A DNA stretch of 59,545 nucleotides from Treponema sp. (GCA_022510865.1 JAFLSQ010000010.1:1-59545); one strand, 5' to 3'; shown: positions 8,866 through 17,658, counted from the stretch's first letter. The notes: a model not told the origin generated them from the letters alone. Program-made: numbers and translations.

Positions 8866-10578
8866 ATGGAAGATATTTTGGACCCGGAAATTGCGGCGCT
8901 TTTGGGAAAAGAGGGCGATAAATCAGACGGACTTGAGGACTTTGCAATCGAGGAATTCACCCCGAATTTGATTCCTTCAAACCGGAAATCGCTTTTTTCC
9001 AAATCTGTTGACGAGGTTGTGCACGGCGTGAAATCCCGCTCAATTCATGAGGTGGATTTGAACCGCAAAGGGTTTGAAAAAATTGAGAAACCGCTTGAGG
9101 ACACGCCATCGCAGATTTTCAATGACCCAAAATATTATAAAATCGCGCTCACTGGCGAGAACCAGTCCGCGCAGCGTGTCCATCAGCTTTTGTCAAAATA
9201 TCTGACGTGCCAGGACCCAAAAGACCGGGCGGTTTTCCGCCAGCAGATTGTCACTGCGTACTGGGAGCTTCTGCGCGGCATGACCGGAAAAATGGGGCAG
9301 CCGTCCGTGCCGATGCCAAAACGGATGATGGTGCGTTACGGCGTGATTCTCCCGTCGCTTTTCAAGCAGGAGACAAAGGATTTTTTCTCTAAAATTGTGG
9401 TTGAGAACAACACCGAAGAGCCTGTCATGTACATGGACGAATGGTTCAAGGAGATTGCCAGCGGCCGGATGACGAATTCCGCGACTGATGAGAAAAAACA
9501 GAAAGCCGCGAACATGACACCTGATCAGGCGGCGATGGCGGAACAATCACGGCTGATGCAGCTGCAATCCAAAAATTCCGGGCGAATGCAGAGCGCGGAG
9601 AATATGCTCGGAATGAAAGAGAACGAGCGCGAGATGCTTGAGAATGAGCTGAATCAGAACATCGCGAGTCTGTGCGAGCATCAGGTTGTTCCCGGTTTTG
9701 AGCCGCACAAAGAGGCTTACACGGAGGCGCAGAGAAAACTTTTTGCGACAATCACGGATTTGCTCCGCAGGCTCTCCAAAAATGACAAGGAGCTTGCGAA
9801 GACTCTGAACGAGTTCATCGAGTCAAAGAACACTTACGACAATGTTCAGGATAAAATTTCTGTTGATGGCGGAGTGACGCTCGGCGCGAACGACACGGAG
9901 GCCGTGAAAATCGAGTTTGAGACAGTCCGTCAGATGGCAAAAATGACGATAGGACGGCGGGGAAATCAGTTTCCCATTTTTTCCCGCGAATTCTATCATT
10001 GCACGGAGCGCGGAACCGGAACCCGCGAGAATGTCCTTGAGGTTCTCAGGTGGATTGAGTCCATTGACCCGGGCGTGTTCCACAGAATCCACAAGAATGT
10101 TCCAAACAGAATTGTGCCGTATGTGCTTCTTGTTCCGACTTACGGCGACCGTGGATTTTGCTGGGAGCCGTTCGACCGCTACAACCGTGTCACGAGCCGC
10201 GGGCGGATTGTAGTGCCGATGTACCCCAAAGACCTCACAATCGCAGTTCTGACCGCTGTGGCCGATTTGCGCTGGCAGGTGGCCAAAGAAAAAGCATCGT
10301 ATTATTGGATGGAAGAGGGCATCACCGGGCAGTATTATCAGCATTACGAGCAGCAGAAATTGAAGGGTGATTTAAAAGAATTTTTCATCGAGGATTATAT
10401 TCTCTGGATGACAAAAGAATCCACCGGCGTGCAAAGGCTTGATAAGGATGTCCGCGGAATTTTCTGGCGCAATATGCCTTACCCAAAAGAGCTTAAAGAG
10501 GATTTGCGCAAACGTTCCCTTGTTTACGACGAGCTGTGCAAGAAAGACGCGAACCGCGAGATGAGCGACGGATATTGA
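8866..10578 (+). CDS. Conserved-looking hypothetical protein, 570 residues
   Basis: I do not recognise a domain. The protein is soluble (no signal peptide or membrane span), acidic at the N terminus, with a helical, Gln/Met-rich middle (~200-330) and a better-ordered C-terminal half rich in Trp and Tyr (YVLLVPTYGDRGFCWEPF, AVADLRWQVAKEKASYYW, IFWRNMPYPKEL) that looks like a folded domain. It has its own good promoter and a TTGGAG ribosome-binding site. It stands alone between rlpA and a convergent gene 12 bp away. Codon use is like its neighbours, so it is probably a lineage core gene of unknown role. Confidence 0.75.
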   Translation: MEDILDPEIAALLGKEGDKSDGLEDFAIEEFTPNLIPSNRKSLFSKSVDEVVHGVKSRSIHEVDLNRKGFEKIEKPLEDTPSQIFNDPKYYKIALTGENQSAQRVHQLLSKYLTCQDPKDRAVFRQQIVTAYWELLRGMTGKMGQPSVPMPKRMMVRYGVILPSLFKQETKDFFSKIVVENNTEEPVMYMDEWFKEIASGRMTNSATDEKKQKAANMTPDQAAMAEQSRLMQLQSKNSGRMQSAENMLGMKENEREMLENELNQNIASLCEHQVVPGFEPHKEAYTEAQRKLFATITDLLRRLSKNDKELAKTLNEFIESKNTYDNVQDKISVDGGVTLGANDTEAVKIEFETVRQMAKMTIGRRGNQFPIFSREFYHCTERGTGTRENVLEVLRWIESIDPGVFHRIHKNVPNRIVPYVLLVPTYGDRGFCWEPFDRYNRVTSRGRIVVPMYPKDLTIAVLTAVADLRWQVAKEKASYYWMEEGITGQYYQHYEQQKLKGDLKEFFIEDYILWMTKESTGVQRLDKDVRGIFWRNMPYPKELKEDLRKRSLVYDELCKKDANREMSDGY

Positions 10579-10590
10579 TTCCGCATGATT

Positions 10591-10989
10591 TTAGTCCGCG
10601 CGTGGCTGGTGGCAGTTGCTGCATCCAACAACGTGCACGTGCTTTTTTCCCTTGCTTTTATTAAACAACCTTGATGTAAGCGACTGCTCCGCGCCCACAG
10701 TTTTGTGGCACACGGGACATATTCTTTTTAAGCCAGGCTCGCACACAGGATAGCAGTGGGGGCATCCCATCACAACCATGAGCTGGTCAGGAACGTTCAT
10801 CGGGCGGTAGACTTTTGAGATGATGTTTTCGCCGACAAACAGCGCGGAGCCGCAAAGCGGGCACTTTACCGCCTGAACCGCGCGGCCCGGTCTCTTTTTT
10901 GGCGCGGCTTTCCCGCTGAATTTTCTTGCATACCAGACAATCAGTGCGATAATCACGCAGACCGCCGCACCCATCAGCAAATAATCCAT
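10591..10989 (-). CDS. Small membrane-anchored protein with four CxxC zinc knuckles
   Basis: 132 residues. Residues 1-20 form one hydrophobic segment (MDYLLMGAAVCVIIALIVWY), followed by a basic stretch that would stay in the cytoplasm. The rest carries four CxxC pairs, C43/C46, C76/C79, C91/C94 and C123/C126, enough for two zinc ribbons, plus His near 117-119. I do not recognise a named family. It could be a membrane-tethered zinc-ribbon adaptor. It converges on the 570-residue gene and lies behind flaB in the opposite orientation. Confidence 0.75.
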   Translation of the reverse strand: MDYLLMGAAVCVIIALIVWYARKFSGKAAPKKRPGRAVQAVKCPLCGSALFVGENIISKVYRPMNVPDQLMVVMGCPHCYPVCEPGLKRICPVCHKTVGAEQSLTSRLFNKSKGKKHVHVVGCSNCHQPRAD

Positions 10990-11073
10990 AAGATGATTAT
11001 ATCACAATTGCGGGACAGGGTAAAAAAATCCCGGAAAAAATGCAAAAAAATCGTTTTTTTTCTGATTTTTTCC

Positions 11074-11100
11074 TAAACATTTTTTGCCAGCAGTCGAGAA
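11074..11100 (+). promoter_or_regulatory. Sigma-28 (FliA)-type flagellar promoter of flaB
   Basis: TAAA (11074-11077) - 15 bp - GTCGAGAA (11093-11100), against the flagellar consensus TAAA-N15-GCCGATAA: exact spacing and six of eight -10 bases. It predicts a transcript start near 11106 and a ~90-nt leader. No good sigma-70 promoter is seen here. Confidence 0.75.
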
Positions 11101-11105
11101 TAAAG

Positions 11106-11196
11106 TAAAGGGTGGTGGAAACCCGTGAGATGAACCACGTTGTGGTTAAAAGTCCACCATGTGTTTTATCTATAACCAAACTATAAGGAGATTATT
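11106..11196 (+). promoter_or_regulatory. Structured flaB 5' leader with two possible CsrA sites
   Basis: Two mutually exclusive folds can be drawn. In one, TGGTGGA (11113-11119) pairs with TCCACCA (11153-11159) and encloses the hairpin AACCAC-GTT-GTGGTT (11133-11147). In the other, GGGT (11110-11113) pairs with ACCC (11121-11124) and shows GGTGGAA in the loop. A second GGA lies in the Shine-Dalgarno AAGGAG (11185-11190), 6 nt before the ATG. GGA in a hairpin loop plus GGA in the Shine-Dalgarno site is the arrangement bound by CsrA in the Bacillus hag leader. Confidence 0.5.
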
Positions 11197-12057
11197 ATGG
11201 TTATCAATCACAATATGAGCGCGCTGTTCGCTCAGCGTTCCCAGGGAATTCAGGATCTCAATGCCCAGAAGAGTATGGAAAAACTTTCCTCTGGCTTGAA
11301 AATCAACCGTGCTGGTGATGACGCGTCAGGACTTGCCGTGTCAGAGAAGATGAGAGCGCAGATTCGCGGTTTGAATCAGGCTTCTACAAACGCACAGAAC
11401 GGAATTTCCTTCATCCAGACAACTGAGGGATATCTTCAGGAGACGACAGATATTATCCACAGAATCCGACAGCTTGCGATCCAGTCTTCAAACGGTATCT
11501 ATTCATCTGAGGACCGCATGATGATTCAGGTTGAGGTCTCATCACTCATCGCTGAAGTTGACCGCATTGCTTCTACCGCCCAGTTCAACGGTATGAATAT
11601 GCTCACAGGACGATTTGCCCGCCCGACAGGCGAGAATGTGGTGACCGGCTCTATGTGGTTCCACATCGGTGCGAACATGGATCAGAGAACCCAGGTTTAC
11701 ATCGGAACAATGTCTGCGGCCGCACTTGGTCTGCGCAATGTTGGCGATGAGTCAATCATGACTCTTGAGACTCCGGATGAGGCTAACCGCGCAATCGGAA
11801 CTCTTGATGAGGCTCTGATGAAAATCAACAAGCAGCGTGCTGACCTTGGTGCGTACCAGAACCGCCTTGAAGAGACAGTCAAAGGTCTTGACATCGGTGC
11901 GGAGAACCTCCAGGCTTCAGAGTCTCGCATCCGTGACACAGACATGGCTTCCGAAATGGTCGAGTTCACAAAAGACCAGGTTCTCAGCCAGGCAGGAACT
12001 GCTATGCTTGCCCAGGCGAACCAGACAAGCCAGAATGTTCTCAGCCTGCTGAGATAG
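11197..12057 (+). CDS. flaB: Flagellin core protein FlaB
   Basis: 286 residues, the usual length of spirochaete FlaB, far shorter than enteric flagellins because the outer D2/D3 domains are missing. FlaB polymerises into the core of the periplasmic flagellar filament. The N-terminal D0/D1 ([15 protein letters not shown], then [18 protein letters not shown]) and C-terminal D1/D0 ([15 protein letters not shown] to NVLSLLR) are intact, with no signal peptide, as expected for flagellar type III export. Treponemes carry several FlaB paralogues; I cannot tell which this is. Sigma-28-type promoter and structured leader upstream, strong terminator after. Codon use looks optimised (few rare codons), in line with very high expression. 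Confidence 0.97.
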   Translation: MVINHNMSALFAQRSQGIQDLNAQKSMEKLSSGLKINRAGDDASGLAVSEKMRAQIRGLNQASTNAQNGISFIQTTEGYLQETTDIIHRIRQLAIQSSNGIYSSEDRMMIQVEVSSLIAEVDRIASTAQFNGMNMLTGRFARPTGENVVTGSMWFHIGANMDQRTQVYIGTMSAAALGLRNVGDESIMTLETPDEANRAIGTLDEALMKINKQRADLGAYQNRLEETVKGLDIGAENLQASESRIRDTDMASEMVEFTKDQVLSQAGTAMLAQANQTSQNVLSLLR

Positions 12058-12069
12058 TCATGGTAGCCT

Positions 12070-12121
12070 GAAAGCGAAGGCTTTCGGATATAAAAACGCC
12101 GTCCTTTTGGACGGCGTTTTT
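12070..12121 (+). terminator. Terminator of flaB
   Basis: A small hairpin (GAAAGC/GCTTTC, 12070-12085) is followed by a strong stem AAAACGCCGTCC / GGACGGCGTTTT with a TTTT loop (about 12093-12120) and a T run. A-rich on the left arm, it can also end the convergent STAS gene. Confidence 0.9.
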
Positions 12122-12151
12122 GTTTTAAACAAAATAATAAACTAAAAAAGA

Positions 12152-12715
12152 TTAGCCGAGAGTGATTCCGCCCTGTTCTGTGATTGTGATGATGGACTTG
12201 CAGTTAGTGCAGCGGAATCGTCCTGCCCTTGTTGCCTGAACGATTTTTCCGCAAGACGGACAAGTGAGCGCTTTCGGGAAAATCTGCGTGGGAGCAACCT
12301 CGCTGTGAGTGTAATATTCCAGTGCCTCTTCCACAGTTGCCTTGATGTTGAAGAATTGTGAGAACCCAAGAATCTGGAACACTTCAGAAACTTTCTCCTG
12401 CACGGCGGACAGCACAATATCACCGCCCTTTACTTTCACCATTTTAAGCAGGATTGTGAAAGAACCAAGCCCGGTTGATGATACGTAAGAAAGCCCGCCG
12501 CAATCAAACAGCAGGTTGTAATAGCCCGCGCCAATCACTTTTGTGAGCTGTTTCTGAAAAAAAGAAGAATTGTATGTATCAATATAGCCTTCCAAGCAGA
12601 CCATGCAGCCGCTCGAAACTCCCGGAATCTGTTTCAATGTAATTTTAAGGGAATCATCTTTGTCGTTGTCAAAGCCTGATACAATCGAATTGTTCGAGTC
12701 CACTATTGCAAACAC
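12152..12715 (-). CDS. STAS-domain anti-sigma-factor antagonist with C-terminal zinc ribbon
   Basis: 187 residues. Residues ~22-135 are a SpoIIAA/RsbV-type STAS domain; the segment GGLSYVSSTGLGSF places the phosphorylatable serine at 79 or 80. Such proteins act by partner switching with an HPK-like serine kinase. Residues ~150-185 add a zinc ribbon (C152/C155 and C169/C172), not part of the classical antagonist. A plausible partner kinase lies in this window (40025-41332, HATPase of the RsbW type), but that pairing is my inference. Ribosome-binding site AAGAGGTG upstream of the ATG. Confidence 0.87.
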   Translation of the reverse strand: MFAIVDSNNSIVSGFDNDKDDSLKITLKQIPGVSSGCMVCLEGYIDTYNSSFFQKQLTKVIGAGYYNLLFDCGGLSYVSSTGLGSFTILLKMVKVKGGDIVLSAVQEKVSEVFQILGFSQFFNIKATVEEALEYYTHSEVAPTQIFPKALTCPSCGKIVQATRAGRFRCTNCKSIITITEQGGITLG

Positions 12716-12817
12716 CTCTTAAAATATTTTTCTCAATTATCATATTTTATCATAAAAAAAATCAACTGTAAAGAAAAATATTGCTATTTCAGAAAAAGCG
12801 GATTGCCCGGCGCGGAC

Positions 12818-13417
12818 TTAAAACGATGATCTGCCCCTGAAACTCAAGGCGAGCGTCCGTTTGTCGATGTACTCCAAGTCGCCGCCAACAGGAATGCCGG
12901 TCGCAAGCCGCGTGACTTTCACCGCATCGCCAAGCCCCAGCTCGCTGATGACCTTGTTCACATAAAGCGCGGTGGTGTCGCCCTCAACAGTCGGATTTGT
13001 CGCGACAATCACTTCTGTGATGTTTCCCGCTCGGATTCTCTCCAAAAGCGGATGCAGGTTCAGCTGCGCGGGGCCAATTCCTTCCAGCGGTTTGATAAGC
13101 GCGCCAAGAACATGGTACACGCCCCTGTACTCGCCGTACCCTTCGATTGTGGACACATCCTGCGGCTGCTCAACGACGCAGATTGAGGACTTGTCCCGCA
13201 GAGCGTCCGAGCAGATTGGGCACGGGTCGGTCTCTGTCCACGCGCCGCACACTGAGCACGGTCTTATGCGCTCGTGCAGCGCGCCAAGATTCTGTGCGAA
13301 TCTGCGGGCATAGGAGGCATCCTGCTTTAAAAGCCAGTTGACCATCCGCACCGCGCTTTTTTTCCCGATTCCGGGCAGCCGCGCAAAATCTCCGGCAAGC
13401 TCATCAAAAGCATTCAT
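12818..13417 (-). CDS. recR: Recombination mediator RecR
   Basis: 199 residues, normal RecR length. It works with RecO/RecF to load RecA at gaps. Helix-hairpin-helix ARLPGIGKKSAVRM near the N terminus, four-Cys zinc finger (C54, C57, C66, C69), Toprim core (ICVVEQPQDVSTIE) and Walker-B-like C-terminal ATGIPVGGDLEYID. The ATG at 13417 starts one base after the ybaB stop; an upstream in-frame ATG at 13444 lies inside ybaB and adds non-RecR residues. Third gene of the common dnaX-ybaB-recR order. Confidence 0.97.
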   Translation of the reverse strand: MNAFDELAGDFARLPGIGKKSAVRMVNWLLKQDASYARRFAQNLGALHERIRPCSVCGAWTETDPCPICSDALRDKSSICVVEQPQDVSTIEGYGEYRGVYHVLGALIKPLEGIGPAQLNLHPLLERIRAGNITEVIVATNPTVEGDTTALYVNKVISELGLGDAVKVTRLATGIPVGGDLEYIDKRTLALSFRGRSSF

Positions 13418-13418
13418 C

Positions 13419-13721
13419 TTAAAGCCCCAGTTTTGACAGGTCAAAATCTGCGAAAGATGACGATTTTATTTTTTCCTGCACGTTTTCCATGGCGTTGTTG
13501 TGGGCGGCCACAATCAAATCCTGCAACATCTGCACATCCCGGTTGTCCACGCAGATTGGGTCAATTTTTATGCCGACCATCTCGAATTTTCCGTTCAAAG
13601 TGACCGTGACCATGCGGCCTCCGGCATCGCCATCCGCCGTGATTCCTGCGATTTCGCGCTGCAATTTTTCTGCGTGCTCTTTAATCACCTGGGAATTTTT
13701 CAGCAAATCAAAAGGATTCAT
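13419..13721 (-). CDS. ybaB: YbaB/EbfC family nucleoid-associated protein
   Basis: 100 residues, typical for the family: small dimeric DNA-binding proteins (EbfC in Borrelia). N-terminal helix MNPFDLLKNSQVIKEHAEKL, then the conserved VTVTLNGKFEMVGIKID beta segment and AAHNNAMENVQEKI helix. Strong ribosome-binding site GGAGGGG before the ATG. Sits between dnaX and recR, the order conserved across bacteria. Confidence 0.95.
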   Translation of the reverse strand: MNPFDLLKNSQVIKEHAEKLQREIAGITADGDAGGRMVTVTLNGKFEMVGIKIDPICVDNRDVQMLQDLIVAAHNNAMENVQEKIKSSSFADFDLSKLGL

Positions 13722-13741
13722 ATCCCCTCCGTTTTTATAAA

Positions 13742-15712
13742 TTAGTGCTTTCCAGCAACAATCGTTCCATTGAACATATTCATGATGATGTCCACCTGCA
13801 CCGGAATTTTCACGTCCTCTGACGCGGCATCTTTTTTCTGATTCTCAATGCTGACGGAAAATTCCATTTTCTTTCCGCAGACTTTTGAGATTTCCTCGGC
13901 AATCACGTTCTGCTTGCGTTTTATAAGCTCCAGACTGTATGAGTCTGGAACGGTGGTCTCAACACGGTCATCAAGGATTTTCCAGATTCCGGTGGTCTCC
14001 AAAGTGGTGGCAGCAAATCCGTCAGAAACAGAGAGCGCGGCCGTCACACCGCCACGCAACTGCGCGATGGAAATCTGCCTGCCGTCCGAGGTCGTGAGCA
14101 TCTCGTCAAGCTGGACTGGCGCGCGCGGCTCTGCTGCCCCGGAAGAAAAATGCGCGTAATCCTGCTCGGCGCGGCTCGCAAGGTCTGAATCAGACGGATT
14201 ATCATACTCTTCGTCTGATGAGAAATCCGGGTCGGTGAAATCATCATCCGGATTTTCTGTGTAGCCCGAGTCCGATTCCGGCACGATGACCACAGGCACG
14301 TTCTTTGCTTCCGCTGATTGTTCAGGCGGCAGTGGACCGCCATCATAAAAAGGGGACGCGCTCTCCTTCGGAATGCTCTCCGGCTGTCCGCCTGGCTCAG
14401 GCAAAGTTCCGCTGTCATTATCCGGCATTCCGTTGAGCATGGAAAGCCTCGGAAGCTCCGGGGGAATTTGTGTCTGACTTCCCTGAGAATTCTGCGCAGG
14501 GCGGGCAATCGGCGTGGTTTGCGATGTGCCTGCATTTGTTTGCGCGGCGTGATTTTCTGACCCAGGCGAGCTGTCAAGCAGACTTTGGGCTGCATCAATC
14601 GCCTTTTTTATCTCTGCGGTGGAGACGTACTGGCTGAGCCAGCAAAGACGGCTGAACGCCAGCTCAAGCTCGTAGCGCGGGGAAAGTGAGTAGCGTATAT
14701 CGCGGTAAAGTTGCAGGAAAATTGAGAGGGCGCGCTCAATCTGCACACAATTCCATGCGCCAAGCACTGCGCTGCTGAATCGTTCGGGCGCGTTCCCGAG
14801 CAGCGCTTCTTTTTTTACCCCGGATTTTATGAGCATGAGACTGCGCAAAAAATCCGCACAGTTTGCGATTAACTGTTCGATTGAGATGCCGGACTGGAAA
14901 AAATCATCCAGCATGGAAATCACTTTTTCGGGATTGCCTGACGCGCACGCCTCGAACACGGAATTCAGCCGCTCAATGCCCACAAGCCCAAGTTTGTCCC
15001 GGATTTTCTCGTAGGTCATCTCGCCGTCACTGAACGCGACAACCTGGTCAAAAAGTGTGTATGCGTCGCGCATTGAGCCTGTGGACTCGCGCGCAATCCA
15101 GAACAAGGCCTCGTCATCGGCTTTTATTCCAAGTTCGGTGGCGGCTTCCGCAAGGCACTGCTTGATTTTATCAACTGGCACAAGGCGGAAGTTGAACTGC
15201 TGGCAGCGGGATTTTATTGTCGCGGGAACTTTCTGCAGCTCCGTGGTGGCAAAAATGAAAATAACATACGGAGGCGGCTCTTCAATCGTCTTTAAAAGCG
15301 CGTTGAAGGCCGATGTTGAGAGCATGTGGACTTCATCGATGATGTAAATTTTATATTTTGAATTTCCCGGCGGAAAAAGAACCTCGTCCTTAATCTGGCG
15401 GATATTCTCGACGCTTGTGTTTGACGCGCCGTCAATCTCAATCACATCCAGCGAGGAGCCTTTTGTGATTTCCTGGCAGTTCGGGCAGTTACCGCACGGA
15501 ACATCCGTGGGGCCGCTCTGGCAGTTCAGTGCTTTTGCAAGAATTCTTGCGGTGGAAGTTTTTCCGCACCCGCGCGGACCGGAAAACAAGTATGCGTGGG
15601 CGACTTTTCCTGATTTTATGGAATTTTTCAGTGTCTGCGCAACGAATTCCTGACCAATCAGATGGTCAAACTGCTGCGGCCTGCGGCGTGTCGCTGTAAC
15701 TTCATAAGACAT
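13742..15712 (-). CDS. dnaX: DNA polymerase III tau (and probably gamma) subunit
   Basis: 656 residues from MSYEVTATRRRPQQFDHLIGQ; an upstream in-frame start at 15772 adds a non-conserved tail and lies upstream of the promoter. Clamp-loader ATPase: P-loop GPRGCGKT 45-52, zinc-binding C64/C73/C76/C79, Walker B IIDEVH with D126/E127, SRC sensor KSRCQQF. Domains I-III end near residue 365; the C-terminal ~285 residues are a low-complexity Pro/Ser/Asp linker and a tau-specific end. A slippery heptamer at codons 368-370 would give a short gamma form (separate entry). The -10 TATAAT at 15720-15725 ends 7 nt before the ATG and there is no Shine-Dalgarno site. Confidence 0.96.
   Translation of the reverse strand: MSYEVTATRRRPQQFDHLIGQEFVAQTLKNSIKSGKVAHAYLFSGPRGCGKTSTARILAKALNCQSGPTDVPCGNCPNCQEITKGSSLDVIEIDGASNTSVENIRQIKDEVLFPPGNSKYKIYIIDEVHMLSTSAFNALLKTIEEPPPYVIFIFATTELQKVPATIKSRCQQFNFRLVPVDKIKQCLAEAATELGIKADDEALFWIARESTGSMRDAYTLFDQVVAFSDGEMTYEKIRDKLGLVGIERLNSVFEACASGNPEKVISMLDDFFQSGISIEQLIANCADFLRSLMLIKSGVKKEALLGNAPERFSSAVLGAWNCVQIERALSIFLQLYRDIRYSLSPRYELELAFSRLCWLSQYVSTAEIKKAIDAAQSLLDSSPGSENHAAQTNAGTSQTTPIARPAQNSQGSQTQIPPELPRLSMLNGMPDNDSGTLPEPGGQPESIPKESASPFYDGGPLPPEQSAEAKNVPVVIVPESDSGYTENPDDDFTDPDFSSDEEYDNPSDSDLASRAEQDYAHFSSGAAEPRAPVQLDEMLTTSDGRQISIAQLRGGVTAALSVSDGFAATTLETTGIWKILDDRVETTVPDSYSLELIKRKQNVIAEEISKVCGKKMEFSVSIENQKKDAASEDVKIPVQVDIIMNMFNGTIVAGKH
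14595..14611 (-). promoter_or_regulatory. Candidate programmed -1 frameshift site in dnaX (A-AAA-AAG)
   Basis: Read on the minus strand in the dnaX frame, codons 368-370 are ATA AAA AAG, so A-AAA-AAG (14609-14603) is in the phase required for simultaneous -1 slippage and is the same heptamer as in E. coli dnaX. In the -1 frame the next codons are GGC GAT TGA, so a shifted ribosome stops after two residues (372-residue product). The position is just after clamp-loader domain III. I see no clear upstream Shine-Dalgarno-like stimulator and only a weak downstream hairpin. Confidence 0.6.
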
Positions 15713-15762
15713 ATTTATGATTATAAAGTTTAAACCGATTTTTAGGAAGTGGAAAAATGCAC

Positions 15763-15791
15763 TTGCCCACACTTCGCTATGTAATTATAAT
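15763..15791 (+). promoter_or_regulatory. Promoter of the membrane/hydrolase-like gene
   Basis: TTGCCC (15763-15768) - 17 bp - TATAAT (15786-15791), with the ATG 6 nt further on. It is divergent from the dnaX -10 (TATAAT on minus, 15725-15720); both directions predict leaderless messages. Confidence 0.65.
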
Positions 15792-15797
15792 CAAAGA

Positions 15798-16901
15798 ATG
15801 AAATTTTACGGAGAACTGCTGGTTTTCGTCCTTCTGTTCATCACGAATTTCCGGGTGTTTTTTGTGCGGCAGGCACGGCACGACCCGCTTGTTGTGCTCG
15901 CGCCCGTAACATTCATAATCGCTGCGCTGCAAATTTTTGCGTTCGGGATTGATGCCTTCACCGTTTTTGCCCTTATCATCGCGATTTTAGTGCTTCTCTC
16001 AAATTTTCACGCGATTTTCCGCTATTCGGAGAATCTTTACATTGACCACTACAGCCCGCTGATGATGTTCTGGGCGGTATTGACATCCCTGCTTTCTGCG
16101 GCCGGCATAGCGGCAATAATCATTTTTGCGCCTCTAGAGATGAGCGGCAAGACTCTGGGTGTGAGCGAGACGCAGACCCGCCTCAAAGGAAATTTTCGCA
16201 CGGGATTCTTGCCTGCCGGGGCATATTCGCGTTCGGACGCATTTTTGTACGAATTCGCGCCGGAGCAATCCGCAGAGACAGACCGCAATTATAATCCTGA
16301 TGAAAGGACTGTGATTTTTATCCCGGACAAACGCGGTGACACGGAGCATTACAAGCCGTACTTGCAGCTGCTCGCGCAGAAAGGCTTCACAGTCTATTCC
16401 GCGGATTTTTTTGCCGATGACTGCCGCTGGCTTCATTCCGCGGAGGACATGAGAATTTTGCGCAGAACCGCAATGGTGACAAGAAGCGAGCTTAATCCGG
16501 CATTTTTCGACGCGCAGAGAGAATTCTACAATTACAACATCTCGCAGGAAATTTCCGTGCTGCTTTCGTTGCTTGCGGAAAAATACGGGGATGAGAAATC
16601 GTATTATTTTGTGTGCGATGCCATGGGCAGCACCGCAATCCGTGATTTGGCGATAAAACAAAAATCAAAAGTGCGGGGATATTTTTTCCTGAGCGATGTG
16701 CGCGAATACAAAACTTCCGGCTATGGATTTATCAAGCAGACCGACCCGCTGCTGGCGTTTTTCAAGAAACTTGACCGCGACGACGCGTTCACCGAGGCAA
16801 AGCTTCTGGCAGAAAAGACCAATGAAATCTTCCTGCCGGAAACGGCGAGTAATCAGAATGCTGATGGCGATGACGGGGAGGAGAATCCGGATGACGATTA
16901 A
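15798..16901 (+). CDS. Membrane protein with C-terminal alpha/beta-hydrolase-like domain
   Basis: 367 residues from MKFYGELLVFV. Four hydrophobic segments lie in residues ~4-22, 34-52, 55-75 and 88-112. The remaining ~250 residues resemble an alpha/beta-hydrolase (VIFIPDKRGDTEHYKPYLQ, then GFTVYSADFF and YYFVCDAMGSTAIRDLA where the nucleophile elbow would be). The elbow reads DAMGS rather than GxSxG, so it may be inactive; no specific function can be named. TATAAT at 15786-15791 with TTGCCC 17 bp upstream ends 6 nt before the ATG, so the mRNA should be leaderless. An in-frame start at 15717 lies upstream of this promoter. Overlaps the next gene by 11 bp. Confidence 0.8.
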   Translation: MKFYGELLVFVLLFITNFRVFFVRQARHDPLVVLAPVTFIIAALQIFAFGIDAFTVFALIIAILVLLSNFHAIFRYSENLYIDHYSPLMMFWAVLTSLLSAAGIAAIIIFAPLEMSGKTLGVSETQTRLKGNFRTGFLPAGAYSRSDAFLYEFAPEQSAETDRNYNPDERTVIFIPDKRGDTEHYKPYLQLLAQKGFTVYSADFFADDCRWLHSAEDMRILRRTAMVTRSELNPAFFDAQREFYNYNISQEISVLLSLLAEKYGDEKSYYFVCDAMGSTAIRDLAIKQKSKVRGYFFLSDVREYKTSGYGFIKQTDPLLAFFKKLDRDDAFTEAKLLAEKTNEIFLPETASNQNADGDDGEENPDDD

Positions 16902-17658
16902 AGACCTGCACGATTTTTTTAACTCATTTCTAAAAATTGAGGATTTTCCCGCTGACCCGTCCATGAACGGAATCCAGATTCAGAACAGTGCGCCGGACAC
17001 CAAACCTATAGAAAAAGTTGCGTTCGCGGTGGATGCCTGTGAGCAGACCGCGCTTCTTGCGGCAGAGAGCGGGGCTTCCGCGCTTGTGGTTCATCACGGG
17101 CTTTTCTGGGGGCATTGCCAGACACTCACAGGCTCGCACTTCAGGCGGGTCTCCGCATTTTTGAAAAACGACCTTGCGTTGCTCGCGTATCACATTCCGC
17201 TGGACGCGAACAATCCTTGCGGAAACAATTTTTCGCTTGCCGCAAAACTGGGGCTTTCTGACACGGAGCGTTTCGGGACGTGGCACGGCATGACAATCGG
17301 GGTGAAAGGCGTTCTGCCTTCCTTGCTTTCGGCGGATGAGCTTAAAGACCGGGTCGCAGAAATCACAAAGGCGGATTGCAGGGCTTTTTGTTTTGGCAGG
17401 GAGAAAATCCGGACGGTGGGGATAATTTCTGGCGGTGCGGGCGAGGACGTGAATCAGGCTGTGGAGCAGAATTTGGACGCGTATATCACAGGCGAATTCG
17501 CGCACGAGCAGTATCATTTTGCGCGGGAGTCAGAAATCAACGTGATTGCCGGCGGTCACTACGGAACTGAGATTCTGGGCGTGATGCAGCTCAAAGAGAA
17601 AGTTGAGCGGGAGCTTGGCCTCCAGACAATTTTTATTGATGTTCCGACAAACCTCTGA
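16891..17658 (+). CDS. NIF3-like dinuclear metal-centre protein
   Basis: 255 residues, the length of the short bacterial NIF3/YbgI form. Family marks: SMNGIQIQN near the start, VVHHGLFWG (metal-binding His pair), AYHIPLDANNPCGNN, and C-terminal TGEFAHEQYHFARE and AGGHYGTE (further metal ligands). The family is called GTP cyclohydrolase I type 2 in databases, but its physiological role is unsettled. A GGGGAGGAG ribosome-binding site precedes the ATG, which lies 11 bp inside the previous gene. Confidence 0.92.
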   Translation: MTIKDLHDFFNSFLKIEDFPADPSMNGIQIQNSAPDTKPIEKVAFAVDACEQTALLAAESGASALVVHHGLFWGHCQTLTGSHFRRVSAFLKNDLALLAYHIPLDANNPCGNNFSLAAKLGLSDTERFGTWHGMTIGVKGVLPSLLSADELKDRVAEITKADCRAFCFGREKIRTVGIISGGAGEDVNQAVEQNLDAYITGEFAHEQYHFARESEINVIAGGHYGTEILGVMQLKEKVERELGLQTIFIDVPTNL

